A stretch of DNA of 64,000 nt. It comes from Myxocyprinus asiaticus (lineage: Eukaryota > Chordata > Actinopteri > Cypriniformes > Catostomidae). Each line of letters starts with the position of its first letter. The first letter of the stretch is position 1. The translations under genes were made by a program, and so were the position numbers. Where the stretch lies: positions 20,482,001 to 20,546,000 of the forward strand of contig NC_059347.1 in NCBI RefSeq assembly GCF_019703515.2, written 5' to 3'. Of this stretch, positions 10,701-21,064 are shown in pieces. The notes under the pieces were generated by a model, which worked only from the letters and a program-made list of their open reading frames with translations, ran no database searches and was not told the DNA's origin.

Positions 10701-11080
10701 ATTAGGCTGGTTTGAACCCAGACAGTGCATCGCAATGTTCAGATATGAATTGGAATAATGCAATGAGGACCTCTGTCGGCCTTCCAAAAAGGCCTCAGGG
10801 AGCAGGTGCACATGCTAATGAGGGAGCAGCAGCTGCTGGTCACAGCACACCCGACTCCCTACTTATAAACTCTCCCCACACTTTCCAAAGAGAATAAGAG
10901 GGCCGGGGCAGCAGGCAGTTGAATGGTTTGCCCAAAACAGAGCAGAGCAGACAGGCTCCATGAGAGGGTCCATTGTTTCTGCAGCCATTGAGAGCAGAGC
11001 AGACCACAGTCTGGGTGCCTCTAGCCCCTCTGAGTGTGCATTCAGCTGTTAAACCTTCTTTTCCTCCCCTGGATCCCATC
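10700..11080. promoter_or_regulatory. repeat-free block with E-box, POU-like and SOX-like motifs
   Basis: This stretch is non-repetitive and richer in GC than its surroundings. It contains E-boxes CAGGTG (10803-10808) and CAGCTG (10830-10835), an octamer-like ATGCTAAT (10812-10819), and CCATTGTTT (10970-10978), a good SOX site. Clusters of SOX, POU and E-box motifs are typical of neural progenitor enhancers, and mammalian Notch1 is known to carry enhancers in intron 2. Function here is inference. The short frames crossing it look fortuitous. Confidence 0.35.
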
Positions 11081-11884
11081 CCTTGCTCACCTCTCTAGTG
11101 CTCTCTTTCTCAAAATGGCCTCCCTTTTTAATCTTCTAGCCTCCTCTTCACTTCCTTCATACTTGGCTGGTGCAGAGCTCTCATCACCCCCCCCCCCCCC
11201 CCCCAAGGTATGACTCTAATTACTTCCTTCCTTTGGCCTCCATTGGTTCTCCTCCAATCTTTAGCAGTTCTTGGATATCTGGATGATGAGGTCAGACCTG
11301 AGTCATACACCTCAGCACTGGGCTGACTGTTCCTTAATTTAACAGAGAACTATTCCGTTTACCTTTTCTAGAAGTTTCAGTGCTTTTTTATATATTTTAG
11401 AATTGTTTGCAACCTTATTTAATGGAAAGTACACATGGCAAGAAACAATGGGGGGAATGGGATATTTTATGCGCCGGATTCAAACTCACGCCACCTGAAT
11501 GAACACCATGGCTCAACATGTCCAAACATGTCCAATAAACTATAGGCCACATCTCCATCTTGTTAAGTTTGCAAAACAAAACAAAAAATCCTTGGAAAAG
11601 TTGCATCTTTATATTCAGTGCCTTGAAATCACCACCACTACACTCATAACTATTCAAACGGACATCTCTGGATGATGCATCACATCTTGCGATGTTTTTT
11701 TTTTCAATCCAGTCTTAAAAAAAAGGCAAGACCCAAGACCCCTGTATTCTGTTCGATTCCTTTATGCTCTGTTTAGCTGCTTTCGAATGCAAGAATGTGT
11801 CTTACGCAAAGGCCCCCTAGGAAGAGTGTCCAATCGGGGTCAGTTGAACATGTAACCAACTTGAAACTCATACTTTAGCTCAAA
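11081..11884. repeat. intron 2 sequence with an 18-base poly-C tract
   Basis: A run of 18 C lies at 11187-11204. Otherwise I see no gene and no definable repeat. Confidence 0.6.
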
Positions 11885-12830
11885 TTAAGTATGGAGTGCC
11901 ACACTCAGTATTAGGTCCTCTGCTTTTCTACTTTGATATGCTTCCATTGAAAGACATTATCAGGAACCAAAGAATTAGTATTAGGCCAATGATACGCACC
12001 TTTATATTTACTCGAGACCTGGCTTGATTTCTTAATTCTCCAAGTTAGCAGAGTGTATCAGTGCAATCAAAAATTGCATTGGATGGCTAGCAATTTCCTT
12101 CTTATCAATTCTGTCAAAACAGTGGCATTAATCATTGGACCAAAAACCTCTAAAAATAAGATGCTAGAATCTAATTTGTCTCTCAATGGATGTACTACTG
12201 TTACGTCATCTTATAGAGTTAAGAACTTGGGTGTTATGTTTGATAGCAATCAGTCCTTTGAAAATCAAATTTCCAAAGTTTGGAGAACAGCATTCTTCCA
12301 CCACATGCACTCTATTTCTGATGCCGAAAAGCTAATTAATGCGTTCATGACCATGAGAATAGATTATTGTAATGCACTACTGTGTGAATGTCCTGCAGGC
12401 TAAATAAATAAGCTTCAGTTGGTTGAAAATGCAGCAGCTAGAGTACTTACTAGAACTAAGAAATATGATCACATCAGCCCAATTTTATCATCACATCATT
12501 GGCTGCCTGTTAGGTTTCTTATCAATTTAAAAATTCCACTAACTACTTACAAAGCTTTAAATGGTCTAGCTCCCAAGTACTTAGGTGAACTTCTATTGTA
12601 CTATAATCCATATATATATATATATAATCTATAATCCATCGCAAAATTCTGGCCTGTTAATAGTACCAAGAATATCAAAATCCACAAAAGAATGTATATA
12701 CTTTTCCTATTTGACTGCTAAACTATGGAATAGCCTTCCTTGCATTGTTCAGAACTCAGACATACTCTCTCAGTTTAAGGTGGTATTCATACTGGCACGT
12801 TTGATGCAGTCCCAATCTTAGTGCAATTGT
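11885..12830 (+). mobile_element. L2/CR1-type LINE, 3' part of the reverse-transcriptase ORF (broken)
   Basis: Plus-strand frames give the C-terminal half of a non-LTR reverse transcriptase. A GVPHSVLGPLLFYFDMLPL remnant (about 11889-11945) corresponds to the G-x-PQGSVLGP motif. After decay through the catalytic region comes the open frame 12053-12403 (NFLLINSVKTVALIIGPKTS, then NLGVMFDSNQSFENQISK, then FMTMRIDYCNALL), then 12419-12634 (ENAAARVLTRTKKYDHISPI, then HWLPVRF, then TYKALNGLAPKYL) and 12585-12821 (LIVPRISKS, then KLWNSLP). Stops and frameshifts separate the pieces, and a short (TA)n tract lies at 12610-12630. The family is known as L2/CR1-like; the 5' part of the element is missing. 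Confidence 0.82.
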
Positions 12831-13905
12831 TCCCGGCGCCTCCCGCAGCTTTTGTCTGCTTATAATGCTCTGACAATGTATGATTCTGTCGAACCCCGGA
12901 GCTTTTTCATCATCAACTTGCATCATCACAAACGTGCACATGATGGAGAACACAACGCGGGACTCTATATTTGTGTTTTTTTATTAATTTGATCTCATTT
13001 TGCACACCAGAGTGAACAACACTTGCGCCTCTGTGCATCAAATGCCATAATTCAACAGTTGCACATGTGCAGGAGAAGGCAACTATATCTGATGCTCACA
13101 AATAATATTTTTTGAGGAAACAGCTGGTTGCACGCTCTCTCACATATATAAAAGGCAGCTCACCTCACCTCGTATTTACGCTGCATTAGTGAGGGCTGCC
13201 GGAAACAAAAACACTTTTCATATTCTATAACTCTGTTTCAAAATTAAGTGAATGGCATTCCATTTGTTTCCCTGTCTCATACTTGGGATACATATCCCGA
13301 GGTTACCAGAGCCCATCATATGCGGCTTCGGTCCACTCCCACCGCAATGTGTCACTGAGTGCTGACTACTAACTGGAGTCTGTGCCAGTCAGACAGCGAG
13401 GGGTGCTTTGATGATCACTTCATGGACTTCAGAGAGAATTAACTGCTGCCAGCTCTAGCCGTATATCAAGGGATATATCAATGGCCACTGCATGCACCTC
13501 AGCCTTAGGATATACTTCACAGAAATGTAACTGCAACAAGCTTCCAGCTGGACTTGTAAGGCCCACTTCACTGACCACTGCCTGCACCATCTAGGTCTTA
13601 GGATAGATTACACAATGAATAAACAGCTATCAACTGCAATCCAATCGAACAGAGAGTAACACTTTTCTGACCACTGCTTGCTTCGCTTTTCTTAAAGTGG
13701 AACACAACACAATAAATGACTGCCAACTAAAGCCTTTATCAGCCAAATAACTAAGAACACTGCATCTGCATGCACGTCCACAGTCAATTTGGTATGGACT
13801 TAAATGACACTTAATCTTACAGTTCATCTAATTAATCTTACAGTTCAACAAATATCCTTTTGTTTCAAACATTGCCTCCAAAAAATCTACTCAGATTACT
13901 CAATT
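12831..13905. other. intron 2 sequence after the LINE fragment
   Basis: No open gene. Loosely repeated CTGACCACTGC-like phrases (about 13480, 13571 and 13665) may belong to the untranslated tail of a retroelement, but I cannot show this. Confidence 0.3.
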
Positions 13906-13910
13906 AACAC

Positions 13911-14312
13911 TAGGGGTGGAAATCACAAGGTAACTGGCGATACAATATTGTATCGATATCTGTCACAATACGGTATAATCGTGGTTCTTTATTTTCAAAA
14001 CTACAATACATTGCAATATTTTACTCACTGTTCTTCTTTATAGGACTTCAAATGCATTGTTAAATATAAAAGTACCTGAAAAAATCTGAATGTGAACCAT
14101 TTATTTGTGAACTCTAACAACACTTACCCTCAAATAAGTCTGTTTACCTTTTTTTTTTTTTTTTACATTGTATGTTGACCTGGAATGTGGAATGGATTCT
14201 TTTTAGTGGATCTCTTTTGTGTTTACTTTAGATGTGATAGAATGTAACATCATTCAGTCAATTAAAATATTAATGTAATATGTAATTTGTAATTTGTATT
14301 GTTGTTATTATT

Positions 14313-14346
<34 letters not shown>

Positions 14347-15247
14347 TAGTTATATTACATTTTAAAACCCTCTGGCTTTTATTTTTGCCGAACACTGCAG
14401 GAAGAACTGTGAGTTTCTGTCTGTAGGCTAGTTCACAGTAGTTTAAAAATGCATAGTAGTTTTAAAATTGGTGAAATGCTCCTCAGGTGCCGGTCCCAAT
14501 TGCATGTTTTAAGTGAACTGAACTATCAAGCATCTATATCTGGAGTTCAGTGGAGCACTCACATATTGCAAATCACGAGCAGTGCGTGTGCTATATATGT
14601 GTGTGTGTCTGTCATCAACAGAACGGCGCTCATTCGCTAGCGCGCTGTGCATGCAGACTGTATTTACCTTTTAAACGCATCCTTTTGTGATTCGCAAAAC
14701 TACTGTATGGCTTCAAGAGACTTTGAATATAATTCACGAGTCATGGACTACTTTAATGGTGCTTTTATGCTTCTTTAATGTCATATTGGAGCTTGACTGT
14801 AATGACCATGACTCACAATAACACAATACTGGAGCACTGGAAAACTAATGACCAGAAGAGCAATGACTTCACTTCTGGGAATGTGAACTTTAATGTTCAA
14901 CATAAAAAACACTTTTACTGGATCTCTGAGACCTATTTAGACATGAAAATGACAAACCAAAATGTTGCCAAACTCTGGATTTGAAAGAGAAAATCAGATT
15001 TTGAATGATCTCGGACGCGTCCATGCTGTCAACAAATTTTCCGTGTTGTGGGTGATGTAAAAGGAGTTCCGTTCTGTCTTGGCAGTAAAGGATAATAAGT
15101 GTGGCATCTAAGGGACTGTTTTTGAAGTTGAAAAATGTAAATAATTTCTCATTTTAAATTTTTGGCACGTGAATATCAATACAATATCATGAGGACAAAT
15201 ATTGCAATATTTACATATATTAGTATAATATACTTACCCCGCACTGC
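13911..15247. mobile_element. possible decayed hAT-like non-autonomous element
   Basis: The left edge CTAGGGGTGGAAATCAC, followed by GATACAATATTGTATCGATA, resembles the ends of a common fish hAT-like repeat. An AT-rich ACAATATCATG segment and TTACCCCGCACTGC near 15190-15247 could be its partner end. I could not confirm a target-site duplication. The interior has a (TAA)n microsatellite at 14315-14346 and poly-T at about 14149-14164, and no transposase. Confidence 0.3.
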
Positions 15248-15309
15248 TAATCATCACATGACTTGTATTACATATAGCTAACTGATATTGACATTTATAT
15301 TCATGCTGT

Positions 15310-15640
15310 AAAGCAGAAGGGGAACTGGCTCCCCCAGCTGAGCCTGGTTTCTCACAAGTTTTTATTTTCTCCATTAACTAACATCTTATGGAATTTTGGG
15401 TTCCTTTCCACAGTCGCCTTTGGCTCGCTCTCTGGGGTCCTAAAGACGAATATTTTTAAAGACAAACAATTTTAACTTAAGGCATACTTTTTTAATAACG
15501 TTTTACAATGAAACTGCTCGATGAGGACTCGAAGACATTTAAGACAATACAGACATTACAGCATAATATTCTGTAAAGCTGCTTTGGAACAATGTGTATT
15601 ATGAAAGGCGCTTTACAAATTAAAATGACTTGAAACAAAG
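15310..15640 (+). mobile_element. retroelement 3' tail (LINE or SINE derived)
   Basis: The segment runs from CTCCCCCAGCTGAGCCTGG through TTTTTATTTTCTCCATTAAC and GGGTTCCTTTCCACAGTCGC to AAAGGCGCTTTACAAATTAA, ending AAATGACTTGA. This order of phrases is the conserved 3' untranslated tail shared by fish CR1/L2-type LINEs and the SINEs that borrow it. No reading frame is expected. The exact 5' limit is unclear. Confidence 0.5.
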
Positions 15641-16660
15641 AAAAATATCTAAAACTATCCAAATACTAGAACTGGGTATTGCCAACAACTTCACGATATA
15701 ATACACATTGTGATACATATCATGATACATATCACAATTCAAACAACTACATCGCAATGCATCACAATATCTTAATTGGATCTAAATCAGCGGGATTGGT
15801 ATCAATCTCTCTGGCACAGTTCACTTCACTTTTCTCCAGTAAGGTATATCTTACTGAACAGAAAAATGCCTATTTTAAAGTTGCAGCTAATTTAAACGAA
15901 ACTGCTTCATCATTAACTAATCTATAGCAAATGAATGCACACATTCTGTAACTAAAGAAAATGCTACTACAAGGACCTAAAGTATTGATACAATATGGTA
16001 ACTTCCAAATACTTTTGATAATATCTAGAAATCTAGATTGCATTTACAGGAATGTCAGGACTGTGCTAGTCTGCCAAAAAATTAAAAAACCTCTTGTTGA
16101 CTCCAAAAACAAGTCTACAAGTAAGATTTCATTATGGATGAATCTCTGTCTCATATACAAAAGCTGTCTGAGATAAAGGATATGAACCTGGTTTAAGGGA
16201 TTTTTTTGCATTGCCTGTGGGGAGGAGTGGCGGCCATGGTGGAATGTAGCTGTTTACATAAAAAATTCACACCATTCTGTGTCTCCATCCCTGACAGCAC
16301 TCCTCAATGGAGACTTCTGGCAGCCACACTTAATGGCACCCTGCGAAAACTCACACCACCTTTGAAAGTCTACTAGACTTGCCCGTCTTGGCAAATGGTT
16401 CCACTTCTGGAAGGGGTAAATACATAGGGCACTTTGTCAGCCCTGGTTCCCACTAGTAAAGCACACATTGGGGAATAAGGGTGAGTAGACTGAGGACCTC
16501 AGTAGGAAAGTCTGCCAGTTTGCTCTTTAACTTGGCAAATGCTTGTCACATTAGCGATCACAAGCTACTTTTAAATGGCATAGTGTCTTAAAACCACAAA
16601 AGATCACTAAGATAAAATACAGTACATTATAGAACGCAAAAGCATTCAGGCTGTGTTTAT
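15641..16660. other. intron 2 sequence with a short ATCGCAAT-type repeat
   Basis: From 15665 to about 15770, phrases such as AACTGGGTATTGCC and ATCACAATATCTTAATTGG look like the edge of a dispersed DNA repeat. The rest shows no gene or definable element. Confidence 0.3.
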
Positions 16661-16671
16661 TTGGCCCTTTA

Positions 16672-17268
16672 ACTCTTAACAAAAAGTTCAATGCAATTGA
16701 ATGGCCTTTGAAGCTTCAAAAAGCAGATCAAGTCACCATAAACATAATCCATCAAACTCAAGTGGTTTAATCAATGTCTTCTGAAGTGATCCAGTTGGTT
16801 CTGGGTGAGAACAGACCAAAATGTAACTCCTTTTTCACTGTACATCTTGACAGCAGTCTCCTTGGTGATCATTATTTCAAGCTCAGTTACACTTCCTGTA
16901 GCACCATCTAGTGCTCTGCGCATGCGTCAAGCCCTAGGAAGTGTAATCGAGCTTGAAATCATGAGCATGCTTAGAGACTGGAATGGCAAGTTGTACACTG
17001 AAAAAGCAGTTATATTTTGGTCTGTTCTCACCCAAAACCGACTGGATTGCTTGAGAAGACATTGATTAAACCACTGGAGTCTTATGGATTACTTTAATGT
17101 TGTCTTATCAACTTTTTGGAGCTTCAAAGGCCTGGCCACCATTCATTGGCATTGTATGGACCTACAGAGCTGAAATATTCTTCTAAAAATCTTCATTTGT
17201 GTTCTCCTGGGATGGCATGAGGGTGAATAAATGATGAGAGCATTTTCATTTATGGGTGAACTTTCCCT
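16672..17268. mobile_element. long palindromic TTAA-type MITE (about 600 bp)
   Basis: The two halves are inverted complements around a centre near 16925 (TCTGCGCATGCGTCAAG). Matching phrases include CCAGTTGGTTCTGGGTGAGAAC on the left and GTTCTCACCCAAAACCGACTGG on the right, and TCAAGCTCAGTTACACTTCC against GGAAGTGTAATCGAGCTTGA. The right end, GGTGAACTTTCCCT, stops at 17268 and is followed by TTAA. It has no protein-coding capacity. Confidence 0.75.
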
Positions 17269-17492
17269 TTAAGGAGCCATTTCTACCTGACCTAAACCTT
17301 AAAAAATAGTTTTGTTGAAGTAACCTAATGCTTTTAGGTTGATTCGGTGATGTTAAATAATATTTTACATGACTTGAATAAAACCAGTTAATTTAGATGT
17401 TACCACATGAAGAATGTTTTTTGTTTTTTTTAGGTTAACATTGTTTTCTGTGCAGTAGATTAAAATGTTAAAATTCAGAAAGTCCGTTAAAA

Positions 17493-17781
17493 CAGTGGTT
17501 CTCAACCAAGACAATATTTGAAGGCCCCTCGCTTTAAACTAGACGTGTCTGATTAAAATAATCAATCATGGATAATTTTTTATTCTAGAAGTTTCAGAAA
17601 GAGTCTGTTTATAAGTTGTAGGCATACATCTTAAAGTATTTTTTAGCATTTTAATTAAGGTGAATTATTTTAATTATTTTAATATTTCTTATTTTAAATC
17701 AATTTTAAGTCAACATGAGGCCCCCTTGGGAGTGTGCTGAGGCCCCCTAGTGGGTCCCGGCCCCCTGGTTGAGAACCACTG
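17493..17781. mobile_element. non-autonomous hAT-like element (289 bp)
   Basis: The terminal inverted repeats CAGTGGTTCTCAACC at the left and GGTTGAGAACCACTG at the right are perfect. Flanks are CGTTAAAA (17485-17492) and GGTTAAAA (17782-17789), an 8-bp duplication with one mismatch. The end sequence is typical of Charlie-type hAT elements. The interior is non-coding. Confidence 0.85.
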
Positions 17782-18109
17782 GGTTAAAAGAATACAAATC
17801 CCTACAAATGTGAAATGTGAAGATTTCAAGTGAAAAAGTGTATGTGAAATGTTCAGAAAAACTCAAATCTAAGATCTCTTTCCAAAGCAGGAAATACACT
17901 TTTTTTATCTTTTTGTTTTGCTCAAGTCCTACAAACACAATTAGCAGGCATTTCTTGATACTTTTTTTCCTAAGAGACAGTGCAAACCAGGCTTTCCCAC
18001 ACTGATATTTCTTTACAATTACGCAGATTAGATTACCTCTAATTCAGACAAAACAAGTCCATAAAAATAAATCAAATGTTTTGTAAACAGCCCTAGTTCA
18101 TTTTGGACT

Positions 18110-18420
18110 CTGTGACCAGAGAATGACCCCATTGTCCAGCCGATACTGTCATCAACTTTAACTATCCCCTCAGAAATACCTTTGTTCTCTGTAAAGTGAT
18201 GGGATTCATTCTGTGGTCACTAGTAGCCCATGACAACAAGGTTTTACTAATGCTGCAATGCTGCCAAGGCCAGAGCAGACGTTTTGTTGACACCTGACCC
18301 TCAGCCAGATGAAACACAGGGGGTTTCCACCCACTGCGGCCCAATCTGCCATCTGCCATTGAAAGGTCACAAAGTGAACGAGCTGTCTCTCAAAACAAAA
18401 AGTTGAAGTCTAACTAGGAA
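18110..18420. promoter_or_regulatory. repeat-free, moderately GC-rich block in intron 2
   Basis: This block carries no recognisable repeat and stands out in composition from AT-rich flanks. It includes CCATTGTCC and CCTTTGTTCTC (SOX-like) phrases. It is a candidate conserved non-coding element only because it is non-repetitive and lies within Notch1 intron 2. Confidence 0.2.
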
Positions 18421-19291
18421 GCCTTTTCATGCTTAAACTCCTGGAAAAAAAACATGTGTGGATGCAGAATACTGTAAATGTTTGCATAAAGAAAATGTGT
18501 TTGTGTCCAAAATATTGTTGTGTTGTTTAGATACCATAATACAATTATGTATCTAATTAAATATTCCTGATTAAAGGAATATTTGGGGTTAAATACAAGT
18601 AAGTTGTTATCTACTGTAAGGGTCAGAGGTAACCAAGAGCTTCACATTATGATACATTTTGTATCACGGTAACTCTTTTTTTAATTAAATGGATAGTTCT
18701 GACTAAAATTCTCATTGGATGAGCCACATTCGAAGATGTTGTAAAATGGCTGATCACACACCTGTGACCACACATCAATAGAGCCTACAGTCTGGTTGTG
18801 GAAGTGAAAATGTAAACTAATTTTCTCCATAGGGAAATAGATTTTTAACAATAAATTATAAAACCTTTAAAAACAGACCTACCGTGAGCTCCAAGGTTGT
18901 TAAGTATCGGATAATGTACAGTCAGACGATTGTTATTGCAAAATAAATCCAGAAACCCAAAATGTACAGACTAACTGTACATTATCCTGCTTATTACATG
19001 GCTACTAACCAAAGAAATAAATCCATGGACATTTTATATTGATTTCCATTGAAATTCTGTAATTATGTGAGAAAAAATAAATTGCTGAACAGCTAAAATC
19101 CACCTCTGGTTTGCATCTGAGTTCTGTTGGTGTTTATCCTGTTTATCTGACTCCTCATTATTCAGACTACTGACTACAGACTTAAGACTACTTGACAAAT
19201 AAACGAATAAATGGACTTGAAACATTGATTTGCATGTATAACATCTGAATATTATAATATTTCACAACAATAACTGAATATCAATAAACTA

Positions 19292-19341
<50 letters not shown>

Positions 19342-20209
19342 TCTATACTTAAATACACACAATTTTAAATGATCAGTTTTTATTTTTATATTAATTGTTT
19401 TTAATTCAATTACTTCATTCATTCATGGGATTGTGATTCATTCACATGAAAGATGTTAAGTACAATTTTGTACCTTTGTCTTTTTGTCCGATTTCCCCAA
19501 AACTTTTTTTTTTTGCTTTAAATCAAAGTTTGAATTGTTGTGATTCACTTTGGAGCTAGTTCATTTGGTTCATGGCTTAGATCTCATTTATAGAAAATGT
19601 TATGAAGTCCTGATGGAAAAATAAATGAATGGGAAAAAGACGACTGAGCTTTATTGAATTGTTAATTAATGCAGTAAGTTGCGACTTTACTTGGCAACTG
19701 TAAACAACTAAACGTTGCTTTGAGTTGTGTCTAACAACAACTCTTAATAACAAGTTATTCCTTGTCTTGATTTGTTTGGGACACAAAACATTTTCGCATT
19801 GCTGCAAGTTTCTTCATCACTCTCATGTGTAATTAACGTAAAGCAGCCTTGCCCTGATATTGCGCAAAACATCTACCATGGTATAAAAGGTACAGTAAAA
19901 TCTCTGTATCCACAATCATACCGGCCAGCTCTAAAAACTGATGAGGGAATACACAAAGAATGAACTGTGCCCAGTAAAATTGCTGTTTATTTGCACGCTC
20001 TCTGCACTGGTTTAGCACACGATTCACTAAAGGAAATATGTAGATCAGGCAACTGTGCAAATGCAGCCAAAAAGATGTACTGAGCAATTTGTAAGGCAAA
20101 TTCCAATCTTGCGGGCCGATTATGTCCACTGTAATCCAAACACCTGAATTATCTCTTTTACATGCCGAAAGAGTGCTTCACTACACCACACATTTGGATA
20201 TATACCAGG
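18421..20209. repeat. intron 2 sequence with a (TA)n microsatellite
   Basis: The (TA)n tract occupies about 19300-19338. GGAATATTTGGGGTTAAATACAAG near 18576 looks like a short fragment of the GGAATATTC-ended TTAA element seen at 39336 and 60469. No genes are seen. Confidence 0.6.
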
Positions 20210-21003
20210 TAGGGATATACCGTGTCACAGTTTCACAGTATCCACCTTTTTCTTGACTTCTCCATGGATGTCGCCATTGTGGCGAGAGACTTCCTCTCGG
20301 ATGCTCCACACTTCCGCTTAGTTGTTGTTATCAGCTAGACTAACGTTACGGGTGATGGCAAGCAGCTAATGGTCTGGATAATTATGCACTGTTATAGGGT
20401 GTTATAACAAATACAGGTGGCTTAAAGACTACCGGAAAATGAATGTCACAACGATAAGCCCCCCAAAAGCCGCCAATGCTGAAACATTCCGAGTCGAACC
20501 AGATTTAATAATCAGAGGTTGAATTAAACTAATTCTCCGTCACTTGCCTTTTTTTAAAAACACTGACAGATAATTCCAAATACTGTCCATCATTTTGGAA
20601 GATAAAAAAGATGAAAAACATTTAAACCAAGCCTTTGATTTATTAATCATCTTTACAAGGTTCATATCTCATGTTGCGCTGTGAGTGTATGTGAATGAAG
20701 GAGAGACCAAGTTGTTCTCCACAGAGTGCGTGAGAAGGCGGCACTTGTTAATGCAGAAATAATGCAAAGGTATGTACCTCAAATCTGAAGATTTTATTAT
20801 GACCATACATACTCTTTTCACGGATGTTTCCTCTTTTACGAACCTTAAAAAGCGACCAGTAGGGATTTCTAGATTCCCTAAATGTCCGCGATTTGGCTGT
20901 TTTCATATTGAACTGCTCAACAAAAAACGTTAAATATATCGCATCATATCCGTGAATTCTCTCTCTCTCTCTCTCTGCATGCTGTGTGTCTGTCTCTCTC
21001 TCT

Positions 21004-21064
<61 letters not shown>

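Noticed and set aside
13480..13700. Repeated CTGACCACTGC phrases considered as a satellite
   Set aside because: Spacing and sequence are too irregular to call a tandem repeat; at most it is retroelement tail sequence.
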